The position numbers and the translations under genes are program-made. Of a DNA stretch of 64,000 nt, positions 27,473 to 36,209 are shown piece after piece; position 1 is the stretch's first letter; each line of letters starts with the position of its first letter. The notes under the pieces were generated by a model. It was not told the origin of the DNA. It saw nothing but the letters and a program-made list of their open reading frames with translations, and searched no databases. The DNA comes from Micromonospora terminaliae (GTDB lineage: Bacteria > Actinomycetota > Actinomycetes > Mycobacteriales > Micromonosporaceae). The DNA lies in NCBI RefSeq assembly GCF_009671205.1, contig NZ_CP045309.1, positions 1,736,001 to 1,800,000 of the forward strand, written 5' to 3'.

Positions 27473-28270
27473 CTACCTGCCCTGGGACGCCAGCTCTGCG
27501 GTCTGGCCCGGCGCGGACTGCCCGGCACGACCCGCGCAGTGAGTTTCCAGGTTGGGGATCGCGTAGAGGATGGGCAGGTCCGTCATCCGCTTCGGCCGCA
27601 ACGCGATGCCGACCACGCTGGTTGACCTGTCCGTCACCGTGACCGGATCGACGTCACCGAGGAGCAGCGAGCGCCGGGTCCACGGTTCCGGGTCCACGCT
27701 GTCGGCCGTTGCCACGGCCCTGACGTACCACTGCCCGGGGGAGACGGCGGGCAGGCAGTAGCGGGCCTTCACGCCGGCTTCCGCCTCGACGACGGTCCAG
27801 GACGCTGGTTGACGCTGGATGATCGGGGTGTCGAAGGCGCCGATGTAGACGCGGGCCCTGGCGTACCCCGGCGGTAGGGTGACCGTGCCGGTCACGGTGC
27901 CAGACTCGGGCAGTGACCGGTTCTCGGGCTGCGGTGTCGCACGCATGCCCTCGGCCCACATCCGTCGGAACCGGCTGGGCGACGTGCCCACGCTGTCGGT
28001 GAAGTGATTCGTGAACGAGCCCAGACTGTTGAAGCCGACCGCCAGGGAAATGTCCGTGACGCTCAGCGTGGTCGTGGCAAGCAGACGTTTGGCCTGGTAG
28101 ATGCGAACGGCCGAGAGATACCTGCCGGGGGAGACCCGGGTCGCGGCGCGGAACACCCGGGAGAAGTGGAACCGGCTCAGGATTGCGCTCTTCGCGATGT
28201 CGTCGAGCGACAACGGCTCGCTGTAGCTCGCCCAGATGCGCGCTATGGCCGACTTGATAGCACTGTTCAT
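27473..28270 (-). CDS. AraC-family transcriptional regulator
   Basis: 265 residues from the ATG at 28270, chosen for the GGAGG directly upstream. The DNA-binding AraC domain is at the N-terminus (residues ~1-105): two helix-turn-helix units, LSLDDIAKSAILSRFHFSRVF and LSVTDISLAVGFNSLGSFTNHF, followed by GTSPSRFRR. The C-terminal ~150 residues form a beta-rich domain that may sense a ligand. It is divergent from the MFS exporter at 28621, the usual arrangement for a local regulator, and a 16-base palindrome lies between them. It may control export in response to product or intermediate. Confidence 0.9.
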   Translation of the reverse strand: MNSAIKSAIARIWASYSEPLSLDDIAKSAILSRFHFSRVFRAATRVSPGRYLSAVRIYQAKRLLATTTLSVTDISLAVGFNSLGSFTNHFTDSVGTSPSRFRRMWAEGMRATPQPENRSLPESGTVTGTVTLPPGYARARVYIGAFDTPIIQRQPASWTVVEAEAGVKARYCLPAVSPGQWYVRAVATADSVDPEPWTRRSLLLGDVDPVTVTDRSTSVVGIALRPKRMTDLPILYAIPNLETHCAGRAGQSAPGQTAELASQGR

Positions 28271-28620
28271 GTGGGGCCTCCGTGAGCGGAGCAACACGAT
28301 CCGTTAGAACTCTGCACCGGGGACCTCGAGAGCCGGTGGGGCCCGGATGGGGCCTCGGTCGAGACCGCCTCGAGGCGGTGTGGAATCGGATGACACCGCC
28401 CTGGGCCGGACGTGACCGGCGCCCGCCGGCCGCCTCGAAGCAGACGGTCCACGCCGCGGCGCCGGACTTCATCGAGCTTTGCGCGTTCGCCAGCCGGTTC
28501 TCGATCACTTGCGCGTCGCACGCACGTCTCCGTACAGCCAGGCAATCCCGAAGATGTTGCCGGGAGGCCGGATTCGAGATCGTGCTGCCAGCGACCGACA
28601 CAGAGATCGGAGGCGGAGCC
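28271..28620. other. 350-base divergent regulatory region
   Basis: Intergenic region between araC (minus) and the MFS gene (plus). It carries the perfect palindrome at 28364-28379 and the MFS ribosome-binding site GGAGGCGGAG just before 28621. The open frames across it are shadows of either gene. Confidence 0.5.
28364..28379. promoter_or_regulatory. 16-bp perfect palindrome, candidate operator
   Basis: ACCGCCTCGAGGCGGT is its own reverse complement and lies in the araC-MFS intergenic region, about 94 bases upstream of araC and 241 bases upstream of the MFS ATG. It could be an operator for the AraC-family protein or for another regulator. AraC proteins often prefer direct repeats, so the assignment is tentative. 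Confidence 0.4.
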
Positions 28621-29889
28621 ATGCCGCGATGGAACCCAGTTCGCGTCGTCAGGTCCTTATTCCCCAGCGAGCCGGGCCCGAAGCGCCTGTACGTGGTGGC
28701 CACGCTCATCAACACATTCGGAAGCGGGCTGCTGATCGGAAGCCTGCCGTTGTACTTCACCCGCGTCGTCGGCCTGTCCGCGGCCCGGGTCGGCCTGGGC
28801 CTGACCATCGCGGCCTCGGTCGCGCTGGCGATGGCTCTCCCGCTCGGCGAACTGGCCGACCGGCGCGGCCCAGCCCAGGTGATCAGGGCCCTGCTGCTGG
28901 TGGAGGCCGCGGCGATGCTGGCCTTCCTCTTCATCGGCGACTTCGTCACCTTCCTCGTCGCCGCGTCCGTGCACCTGGTGGCGTCGAATGCGCTCGGGAC
29001 GGTCGAGGGAGCCCTGTTGCGACGGGTGGCCGGCGACGACGCGCCCGCCTTCCGATCCTCGATCTACGCGGTCACGAACCTGGGCCTGTCGGTCGGCCTC
29101 ATTCCCTCCGGCATCGCGATCCAGCTCGGCACCCCGGCCGCATATCGCGTGCTCATCATCGTCAATCTGCTCAGCTTCGTGGTCACCTGGGCGGTTCTCA
29201 GCAGACTGCCGCGTTACAAGCCACTGCCGAAGCCGGCCACCGGGCCGCGCTGGATCGCGGTGCGTGACAAGCCGTACGTCGTGTTCGCGCTTCTGAAGGC
29301 CTCGATCCACCCCCAGTTCTATGTACTCACCCTGCTGCTTCCGCTGTGGGTGGTCGACAAGACGAACGCTCCGCGTTGGGCCATCCCGGTGTCCCTGGCG
29401 ATCAACACGATCATGATCATCCTGCTCCAGGTCCGCCTCGGTGGTCAGGTGCAGACGATCCGGCAGGGCGGGCTCGCGTGGCGGCGGGCCGGACTGGCCT
29501 TCCTCCTCAGCTGCTGCGTGCTGGCCTTTGCGGCCGGGCTGCCCAGCTGGGCGGCGCTGGCGGTGGTGATCACGGCCGTCGCCCTGCACAGCTACGGCGA
29601 GATCATGCACACGGCCGGCATCTTCTCCATCGCCCTGAACCTGCCTCCGGCCCACGCGCAGGCGCAGTACGACGGCTTCAGCGGGATCTTCGCCGGCACC
29701 GGCAACGCGGCGGCTCCGGCCCTGCTCCTCGGGGTGGTCCTGAGCCTCGGCGTGCCTGGCCTGATCGGACTCGGCCTGTTCTTCTTCCTGCCGAGCCTGC
29801 TGATGCCGGCCGTGACGCGGTGGGGTGAGCGGACCAGGCCGGCGGTGTCGGAATCCCTCGACCTGCAGGCTGTCGATGCGGTGAAGTGA
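28621..29889 (+). CDS. MFS transporter
   Basis: 422 residues from the ATG at 28621 (GGAGGCGGAG upstream); the longer open frame is unsupported. It is a 12-span major facilitator with the loop 2-3 motif GELADRRGPAQVIRAL at about residues 77-92. Hydrophobic spans are regular to the end, followed by a short charged tail. It probably exports the product or a toxic intermediate and so contributes to self-resistance, as other enediyne loci carry MFS exporters. It is divergent from araC and followed by a strong hairpin. Confidence 0.9.
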   Translation: MPRWNPVRVVRSLFPSEPGPKRLYVVATLINTFGSGLLIGSLPLYFTRVVGLSAARVGLGLTIAASVALAMALPLGELADRRGPAQVIRALLLVEAAAMLAFLFIGDFVTFLVAASVHLVASNALGTVEGALLRRVAGDDAPAFRSSIYAVTNLGLSVGLIPSGIAIQLGTPAAYRVLIIVNLLSFVVTWAVLSRLPRYKPLPKPATGPRWIAVRDKPYVVFALLKASIHPQFYVLTLLLPLWVVDKTNAPRWAIPVSLAINTIMIILLQVRLGGQVQTIRQGGLAWRRAGLAFLLSCCVLAFAAGLPSWAALAVVITAVALHSYGEIMHTAGIFSIALNLPPAHAQAQYDGFSGIFAGTGNAAAPALLLGVVLSLGVPGLIGLGLFFFLPSLLMPAVTRWGERTRPAVSESLDLQAVDAVK

Positions 29890-30418
29890 TCCGGGCAAGC
29901 CCTGGCCGGCGCTATCCGACCCCGCCGGTCAGGGCCCGAGAACCAAAGCAGGGCCGGCTGGGCCGACGGATCGGCCCAGCCGGCCCTGCCATCGACGAGG
30001 TGGGCGCGACAGTCGGCCTGGACGCCGAGGCGTACGAGATCGGCGCCTGCCGCCGACGTTCGAGGCGGGTGGTGCCGGTCGCGTTCCGGCCGCCGCCGAT
30101 TTCCGCGCTCGTTCGTGATGCCTGGTGACCATCGACCAGCCGGGTGACCAGCGGCTGCCTACGTCAAGCGGCAGCCGGGCCGCCGTGTGTCAGGCGAAAG
30201 CGGCTGACGCGAAGCGCGCGCATCGGTCAGGAGACCCCGCGGCCGGGCATGCGGGCGCCGTCCCGGACGGGCCCGTCACCTGTACCTCCGCAGAATGCCC
30301 CGGCCTTCAGGCCGGGGAGGATTTCGGGCTCCGTCAGGAGCGGCCCGGCGAAGCCGGGGCGGTTCGAGAACGGAGTCCTCTGACGCGCAACCCGCCTTCT
30401 TACACAGGAGGGCAGATC
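29890..30418. other. 529-base non-coding region with terminator and left end of the IS element
   Basis: It contains the hairpin at 29949-29988 and, from about 30296, the left end of the TnpB element. The stretch 29990-30295 shows no gene or clear signal. Confidence 0.5.
29949..29988. terminator. hairpin terminator after the MFS gene
   Basis: A perfect 18-base-pair inverted repeat (arms 29949-29966 and 29971-29988) with the loop CGGA, 59 bases after the MFS stop. It is one of the strongest hairpins in the window. Confidence 0.85.
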
Positions 30419-31700
30419 ATGCCCGTCAGTCCTATGAGGACGGTGTACAAATGTCGGGCCTACCCGACACCCGAGCAGGCGGCCGTGTTCAGCCGAACGT
30501 TCGGGTGTGTGCGCCTTGTCTGGAACCGGACCCTCGCCGAACGCCACGCCGCCCACCACCAGCGGGGCGAGCGGACCTCGTACAGGCGGACCGACGCCGT
30601 CCTCACCGGATGGAAGAGGACCGCGGGGTTGGCGTTCCTGTCCGAGGTGTCGTCGGTGCCGCTGCAACAGACCCTGCGGCACCAGCACACCGCGTTCGCG
30701 AGCTTCTTCGCCGGTCGCGCCCGGTACCCGCGCTTCAAGAGCCGCAACGCTCGCCAGTCGGCGCATTACACCCGCTCGGCGTTTCGGATGAAGGACGGCG
30801 CGCTGCACGTGGCGAAGACGAACGGGCCGTTGCCGTTCGCGTGGTCGTTCGGCGGTGTCGACATCGCCACCCTCAATCCGACCATGGTCGTGATCTCCCG
30901 ACGACCCGGACGGCCGCTGGTACGTGACGTTCGCGGTCGACACCGACTTGCCCGAACCGCTTGACGCGACCGGGCACGAGATCGGCATCGACCTTGGCGT
31001 CAAGGACTTCGCGGTGACCAGCGATGGGCAGCGGATCGCCAACCCCCGGCACCTGGACCGTCGGGCCCGTAACCTTGCTCGCTACCAGCGGCGCATGGCC
31101 CGGTGTCAGCGCGGCAGCGCGAACCGGCGCAAGGCCAAGGCGAAGGTCGCCCGCGCGCACCGCAAGGTCCGTAACGCTCGCGTGGACTTCCTGCACCGCA
31201 CCAGCACCAACCTGGTTCGGGCCGCCGACACGATCGTGATCGAAGACCTCGCGGTCAAGAACATGCTCCGCAACCGCAGCCTCGCGAAAGCGATCTCCGA
31301 TTGCGGTTGGGGCGAGTTCCGCCGCCAGCTGGAGTACAAGGCCGAGCGTGCTGGCCGCACCCTCGTGGTGATCGACCGCTGGTACCCCAGCTCCAAAACC
31401 TGCTCGGCGTGCGGGCATCTGCTCGCCGTTCTGAGTCTTTCCACCCGGCACTGGACGTGCCCCACCTGCCGCACCCGCCATGATCGGGACGTGAACGCGG
31501 CGAAGAACATCCTTGCGGCTGGTCGAGCCGTAGCCGAGGGCAACCGCGGTGATGCCTGTGGAGCTGACGTGAGACGGCAAAGGCCCTCCCTTCCGCGGTC
31601 GGCCGTGAAACAGGAACCCCCCGCCGTGAGGCGCCCGGCGTAAGCCGGATCGGCCGTAAGGCCGGTGGGAATCCCCCTCCTTCAGGAGGGGGAGGAAGTC
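30296..31700 (+). mobile_element. IS605/IS1341-type element with tnpB only
   Basis: The two ends carry matching hairpins: CCCCGGCC-TTCA-GGCCGGGG at 30298-30317 on the left and CCCCCTCC-TTCA-GGAGGGGG at 31673-31692 on the right. Both have the same TTCA loop and both are followed by AGGA. Sub-terminal hairpins of this sort are what single-strand IS605-family transposases recognise. Only tnpB is inside; no tnpA is present, so the element would need a transposase in trans. The end coordinates are approximate. The 3' part of tnpB plus the right end is where an omega/re-RNA would be encoded. The right end touches the stop codon of the neighbouring hydrolase gene. Confidence 0.75.
30419..31643 (+). 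pseudogene. tnpB: tnpB (RNA-guided nuclease, IS605 OrfB), frameshifted
   Basis: The ATG at 30419 has CAGGAGGG upstream. The N-terminal part (YKCRAYPTPEQAAVFSRTFG) runs open to about 30899, where the frame shifts. The second frame then reads DDPDGRWYVTFAVD and continues to the stop at 31643. Adding one base near 30899-30901 restores a full-length TnpB. All catalytic parts are present downstream: RuvC Asp in GIDLGVKDF, Glu in VIEDLAVKNM, the zinc ribbon CSACGH...CPTC, and Asp in HDRDVNAAKNI. Without correction the product is split between the N-terminal domain and RuvC, so it is probably inactive. A sequencing error or programmed frameshift cannot be excluded. Confidence 0.8.
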
Positions 31701-32502
31701 AAGCCGTCCTGAGGTTCGGTGCGATGTTCGTGGCGACGATCTCGGCCAGCTCGGGCGTGACCGTGCCGACCGGTTGCGCCGGCATCTCCCGTACCAGGTA
31801 GGCATCCTCGTCCCGGCCCGGCACTCGGACGGTCGCGGGGGAGTCCGACAGGACCGTCACCGCCGCTCGTCCGGCGGCGAGCCCGATCTGCGTGTCGTTC
31901 CGGCCGGCCAACAGGAAGGCCAGCCACGCGCGGTACCACACGATCAGGTCCGAGAAGGCCCCCGCCGAGCCGCTGAGGCCCCTGCTGGCTGCCAGGGCGG
32001 TCACCTTGTCGAGAAGGATCCCCTCCATCCTCGACATGTCGAGGTCGGGGTCCGCGGTCAGCTCCGGGGGAGCGTGCGTGGCCGGCCCGAACTTGCCGAG
32101 GAACTCGGTGAACTTCAGCGCCACGTCGTCGTCGACGGGCCACATGGGATTCACCAGAACCGCCGTGACCGAGCGGCTGGACGCCAGCAGCCCCGCGACG
32201 CGCAGCGCCAACGGCGAGGCGCTGCAGTGGCCGACGACGTGGACGTGGCCGTGGTCCGCGCCTGAGCCCAGGAACTCGCTCACGCAGGCTGCGGCCAGCT
32301 CCGGCAGCGGAACGTACCGGCGGTCCTCGGACAGCACGCCGATGGGATCGATCTGGAAGACGGCGCGGCCCGGAATCCGTTCGCTGAGCATCTCGCTCAT
32401 GCGCGGGGACATGGACATCGCCTGGAAGTCGGCTACCAGGATCGGATCGGTGTCGCCGGGGCTCAGCCGCCGGAGGATCCGCTCGTCGCCCGAATGCGTC
32501 AT
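31699..32502 (-). CDS. alpha/beta-hydrolase or thioesterase-like protein with Cys at the nucleophile elbow
   Basis: A 267-residue protein starting at ATG 32502 after GAGGGAGCGGC. The layout is like a type II thioesterase/alpha-beta hydrolase: a first strand (PILVADFQAM), a DPIG turn, and a nucleophile elbow VHVVGHCSASPLALRVAGLL at about residue 92. The usual G-x-S-x-G reads G-H-C-S-A, so the nucleophile would be Cys. A helical lid region follows. I do not recognise a named family, and a catalytic His is not certain near the C-terminus. It could be an editing thioesterase, an acyltransferase or a non-catalytic member. Its 3' end abuts the IS right end, and its last codon is adjacent to IS sequence. 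Confidence 0.6.
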   Translation of the reverse strand: MTHSGDERILRRLSPGDTDPILVADFQAMSMSPRMSEMLSERIPGRAVFQIDPIGVLSEDRRYVPLPELAAACVSEFLGSGADHGHVHVVGHCSASPLALRVAGLLASSRSVTAVLVNPMWPVDDDVALKFTEFLGKFGPATHAPPELTADPDLDMSRMEGILLDKVTALAASRGLSGSAGAFSDLIVWYRAWLAFLLAGRNDTQIGLAAGRAAVTVLSDSPATVRVPGRDEDAYLVREMPAQPVGTVTPELAEIVATNIAPNLRTA

Positions 32503-32872
32503 GCCGCTCCCTCACGTACTAGCGCCGCCGATGCAGCCGGCGGCCTCGCCGTCCGAGGGCTGACCGCCACCCGGGAGTGGTAGCGACGGTCGTCGCCAGC
32601 TCATGATCGACTGACTGACCGTCGTCCATGACCATCGTTCGCACGAGTGCGCGCCGGTTCTTGTCCGGTGGTGCTCGATCGGTCCAGCCCACCCAGCGGT
32701 GCCGGGGCCGTAGCCGTAGCACAGCGGAAGGTGCCCGAGCGCGCCGCCGTCGTCGATTCTGGCTCTGGCTCTGCCGTGGTCATGAGGCGAAAAAGTATTC
32801 GCCCGCCTGGCGCGACGGCTACCGGTACGCGAGGGCGCAGGCTCTCGGCCCACAAGGGAGGACGAGATCGCA
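32503..32872. other. 370-base divergent intergenic region
   Basis: It lies between the hydrolase start (minus) and the epoxidase-like gene (plus) and should contain both promoters. A weak inverted repeat (CGACGGTC near 32584 and GACCGTCG near 32617) is the only structure noted. The small open frames here have no ribosome-binding sites. The epoxidase gene is preceded by GGGAGGA at about 32857. Confidence 0.4.
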
Positions 32873-34246
32873 ATGCCTGATCAGCTCGGTAACCGGGCAG
32901 TGGTACTTGGCGGTAGCCTGGCCGGTCTGCTCGCCGCCGACGTGCTGGCCGAGGTCTACCCGGAAGTAGTCGTGGTGGATCGCGACGAGCTGGCCGGAGT
33001 GGCGGGTCCCCGGCGCGGTGTCCCGCACGGCCGCCACGCCCACGGTCTGGTCGCCCGCGGCCAGCAGATCCTGGAGAAGCGCTTCCCCGGCCTCATGACG
33101 GACATGGAAGCCGCCGGCGTCCGGCCAGGTGACTTCAGCGGCGACATCCGCTGGTATTTCAACGGCATGCTCCTGCGCCCGGCACAGACCGGGCTTCTCT
33201 CGGTCCCGTGCACCCGGCCCGTCATCGAGCGGCTGGTGCGCAGCAGGGTGCAGGAGGTCCGCAATGTGCGGTTCCTCGAGCAGTACGACATCGTCGGGCT
33301 CGAGACGACCCCCGACGCGGGCCGGGTCACCGGTGTGCGCGTGCAGCCGCGCGACGGGAGTTCGGGCCTGGAGGTCCTGGGCGCCGATCTGGTCGTCGAC
33401 ACCACTGGCCGGGGCTCACGGACGCCGGCGTGGCTGGAGGAGCTCGGCTATTCCCGGCCGGTGGAGGACCGGGTGAAGGTCGACCTGGCCTACACCACGC
33501 GCCACTACCGGGTGTCCCGCGATCCGTTCGGCAGCGACATCGCCATCATCGCCGCGGCGACCCCCTCACATCCGCGCGGCGCCTTCTACTACCGGCTCCC
33601 CGGCGACGACGGCCGGGTCGAGCTGTCGCTCACCGGCGTGCTCGGCGACCATCCGCCGACGGACCCCGACGGCTTCCTCGAGTTCGTCCGCTCCCTGCCG
33701 GTGCCGGAGATCTACGAGTCGGTCCGCGAGGCCGAGCCCATCGACGACCCGGTGATGTTCCGCTTCCCGGCGAGCGTCCGCCGCCGATACGAGCGGCTGT
33801 CCCGGTTCCCGGAAGGCCTGCTGGTGATGGGCGACGCGGTGTGCAGCTTCAACCCGGTCTACGCGCAGGGCATGGCGGTTGCCGCCATCGAGTCCCGGGT
33901 GCTGGCCGATCAGCTCAGGAAGGCTCCCGTGCCACCGGCGCGTGACTTCTTCCAGGCGATCTCCCGCCAGATCGATTCACCCTGGGACTTCGCCGCGACC
34001 GCCGACCTCGGCTACCCCGGGGTGGAGGGCCGCCGGACGGCCAAGGTCCGCATGATCAACGGGTACGTCGCCCGGCTCCAGCGGGCAGCGGTATACGACG
34101 AGAGCCTCACCAACGCCCTCATGAGAGTTGCCGGCCTCGTCGACGAACCGACGGCTCTTCTTCGTCCCGGCCGGATTCTCCGGACGTTGCGGCACTCCGG
34201 TCGCCGGACGCCGGCGCCGGCACCGCTCGCAGTGGCCCGTGACTAG
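32873..34246 (+). CDS. FAD-dependent epoxidase/hydroxylase-like monooxygenase
   Basis: A 457-residue protein. The FAD Rossmann motif is VVLGGSLAGLLAADVLAE (residues 9-26), with VVVDRDEL at the end of the second strand. The RRGVPHGRHAHGL segment is typical of squalene-epoxidase-like and LasC/FAD-dependent polyketide epoxidases. The second FAD motif is LLVMGDAVCSFNPVYAQGMAVA at about 317-338 (GD motif). A role in epoxidising an enediyne core olefin is suggested by the epoxide hydrolase gene 12 bases downstream, but is inferred. In nine-membered enediynes a vicinal epoxide-to-diol route is known. Confidence 0.85.
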   Translation: MPDQLGNRAVVLGGSLAGLLAADVLAEVYPEVVVVDRDELAGVAGPRRGVPHGRHAHGLVARGQQILEKRFPGLMTDMEAAGVRPGDFSGDIRWYFNGMLLRPAQTGLLSVPCTRPVIERLVRSRVQEVRNVRFLEQYDIVGLETTPDAGRVTGVRVQPRDGSSGLEVLGADLVVDTTGRGSRTPAWLEELGYSRPVEDRVKVDLAYTTRHYRVSRDPFGSDIAIIAAATPSHPRGAFYYRLPGDDGRVELSLTGVLGDHPPTDPDGFLEFVRSLPVPEIYESVREAEPIDDPVMFRFPASVRRRYERLSRFPEGLLVMGDAVCSFNPVYAQGMAVAAIESRVLADQLRKAPVPPARDFFQAISRQIDSPWDFAATADLGYPGVEGRRTAKVRMINGYVARLQRAAVYDESLTNALMRVAGLVDEPTALLRPGRILRTLRHSGRRTPAPAPLAVARD

Positions 34247-34261
34247 TTCTGGAGGTGCATG

Positions 34262-35422
34262 ATGCGTTCGTTCCGTATCGAGGTTCCGCAGTCGGATCTC
34301 GACGATCTGAAGCAGCGGATCGCCAACACCCGCTGGCCGGACGAGATGCCCGGCGTCGGCTGGGACCGAGGTGTGCCGCTGGGATACCTCAAGGAGCTGG
34401 CCGAGTACTGGCGCACCGGTTACGACTGGCGGGCGGCCGAGGCGCGCCTGAACGAGTTCCCGCAGTTCGTTACCGAGATCGACGGCGTGAACGTGCACTT
34501 CATGCACATCCGGTCACCGGAGGCCGGCGCGCTACCGCTCATCATGACGCACGGCTGGCCCGGCACCGTGGCGGAGTTCCTGGAGGTCATCGAGCCGTTG
34601 ACCGACCCGGTACGGCACGGCGGTGACTCGGCCGACGCGTTCCACCTGGTCATCCCGTCCATTCCCGGGTACGCGTTCTCGGGCCCGACCGGCCAGGTCG
34701 GCTGGGACACCGGCCGGGTGGCCGGCGCCTGGAAGGAACTGATGCGCCGCCTCGGCTACGACCGGTACGCCGTTCAGGGCGGCGACTGGGGAACGCCGAT
34801 CTCGCTGCGGCTCGGCTTGGCCGACCCCGAGCACGTCGTGGGCGTCCACCTCAACATGTGCGTGGCGTTCCCACCGCCGGACCCGGCGGCCATGGCCGGC
34901 CTGGACCAGCCCGACCTGGACCGGCTGGAGTTCACCGGCCGCTTCATGCAGGACGGAACGGGGTGGCAGCGGATCCAGTCCACGCGTCCGCAGACGCTGT
35001 CCTACGCCCTGACGGACTCGCCGGTGGGGCAACTCGCCTGGATCGCTGAGAAGTACAAGGAATGGACCGACTCGGCGAAGGTGCCCGAGGACGCGGTGAG
35101 CCGTGACCACATCCTCACCGCAGTCTCGATCTACTGGCTGACGGCGACGGCCGGATCCAGCGCCCAGCTGTACTACGAGTCCAGCCACATGGACGCCGAC
35201 TTCGTCAGGACCTGGGGTGGACCCTGGCCGCTGGCGATGCCGGTGGGGGTCGCGTCCTTCCCCAAGGACGCGGTACGCCCGGTCCGCCGGTTCGCCGAAC
35301 AGATCATGCCGACCCTCACCCACTGGTCGGAGTTCGACCGAGGCGGGCATTTCGCGGCACTGGAGCAGCCGGAGCTTCTGGTCGGCGACATCCGGACCTT
35401 CTCCCGATCCCTCCCCCGCTGA
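34262..35422 (+). CDS. enediyne epoxide hydrolase, SgcF-type
   Basis: About 386 residues from the ATG at 34262 (GGAGG at 34251-34255; the ATG at 34259 is only 3 bases from it). It is an EHN-type alpha/beta-hydrolase epoxide hydrolase. The N-terminal domain is [23 protein letters not shown], the oxyanion motif HGWPGT, the nucleophile Asp is in GGDWGTP (D175), and the catalytic His is in [11 protein letters not shown] near the end. It opens an epoxide to a vicinal diol. SgcF/NcsF/KedF relatives do this on the nine-membered enediyne core, and this gene together with SgcJ/EcaC is the best sign that the core here is nine-membered. Confidence 0.9.
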   Translation: MRSFRIEVPQSDLDDLKQRIANTRWPDEMPGVGWDRGVPLGYLKELAEYWRTGYDWRAAEARLNEFPQFVTEIDGVNVHFMHIRSPEAGALPLIMTHGWPGTVAEFLEVIEPLTDPVRHGGDSADAFHLVIPSIPGYAFSGPTGQVGWDTGRVAGAWKELMRRLGYDRYAVQGGDWGTPISLRLGLADPEHVVGVHLNMCVAFPPPDPAAMAGLDQPDLDRLEFTGRFMQDGTGWQRIQSTRPQTLSYALTDSPVGQLAWIAEKYKEWTDSAKVPEDAVSRDHILTAVSIYWLTATAGSSAQLYYESSHMDADFVRTWGGPWPLAMPVGVASFPKDAVRPVRRFAEQIMPTLTHWSEFDRGGHFAALEQPELLVGDIRTFSRSLPR

Positions 35423-35509
35423 CCGGGGCGCGGCTCAACTCCCGAGCCGCGGCACCCCGCGCCCGTCCGTACCAACGCGTCCTACCCGCTCCACGAAAGC
35501 GAGACGATC

Positions 35510-35935
35510 ATGCCGACGAACTCCTCTCCGGCCGCCGCGCCGACCGGGCCCGGCGCCGAACAGGCCGAGATCGCCGCCGTACCCGGGCGGATGGTTGCGG
35601 CGTGGGCCGCGCACGACGCCGACGCCTTCGCCGACCTGTTCACCGAGAACGGAACGCTGATCCTTCCCGGCGTGTACAAGAAGGGCCGTGACGAGATCCG
35701 GGAGTTCATGGCGACCCAGTACGCCGGGCCCTACAAGGGCACGCGGGTCACCGGCACCCCCATCGACCTCAAGCCGCTCGCGGAGGGCGCCGTGGCGCTG
35801 CTGACCACGGGCGGTGTCATCGCGTCCGGCGAGACCGAACTGGCGGACCGGGACGCCATCCGGGCGTCCTGGATCCTGGTCCGGCGCGACGGCCGGTGGC
35901 AGCTGGCGGTCTACCAGAACTGTCCGCGCGACTGA
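35510..35935 (+). CDS. SgcJ/EcaC-family protein (NTF2-like)
   Basis: A 141-residue NTF2/SnoaL-like protein. After a Pro/Ala-rich N-terminus, the core reads AAWAAHDADAFADLFTENGTLILPG, then KGRDEIREFMATQYAGPYKGT and SWILVRRDGRWQLAVYQN. It belongs to the SgcJ/EcaC group; SgcJ in C-1027 acts with the PKS and E10 on the nascent polyene, influencing which polyene forms. It follows the epoxide hydrolase by 87 bases and ends before an 18-bp hairpin, so it closes the epoxidase operon. Confidence 0.88.
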   Translation: MPTNSSPAAAPTGPGAEQAEIAAVPGRMVAAWAAHDADAFADLFTENGTLILPGVYKKGRDEIREFMATQYAGPYKGTRVTGTPIDLKPLAEGAVALLTTGGVIASGETELADRDAIRASWILVRRDGRWQLAVYQNCPRD

Positions 35936-35952
35936 GCTGTTCGACCGAACGT

Positions 35953-35992
35953 GACGGGCGACCGGTGCTCATCAGAGCACCGGTCGCCCGTC
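35953..35992. terminator. hairpin terminator after the sgcJ-like gene
   Basis: A perfect 18-base-pair inverted repeat (arms 35953-35970 and 35975-35992) with the loop ATCA, 17 bases after the stop. It forms a pair with the hairpin at 36167-36209 at the seam between the enediyne and Dpg halves. Confidence 0.85.
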
Positions 35993-36166
35993 GTGTGACC
36001 GGGATCGGTCCGCGGGCCGGGCGGCGCTCGCCTTCGACCAGGGCCGGCGGGTGGCCGGCGTCCGCCCCTCGCTGCTGAAGCAGGTCGCCGGCCGCCCCTT
36101 GGCGGCCGGCGGTTGTGGTGTCCTGACGCGCACGGCGAGCGGGTCGACGCGCGGCTCCTCCGAACA

Positions 36167-36209
36167 GGGAGTGGGGCCGTGACCGTCGGCGGGTCACGGC
36201 CCCACTCCC
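36167..36209. terminator. hairpin terminator downstream of dpgB
   Basis: A perfect 18-base-pair inverted repeat (arms 36167-36184 and 36192-36209) around a 7-base loop, 26 bases beyond the dpgB stop on the minus strand. It insulates the convergent dpgA-dpgB transcript from the enediyne side. Confidence 0.85.

Noticed and set aside
28282..28620. Longer start for the MFS transporter
   Set aside because: The upstream part is non-hydrophobic junk-like sequence overlapping the araC promoter; the ATG at 28621 has a strong ribosome-binding site.
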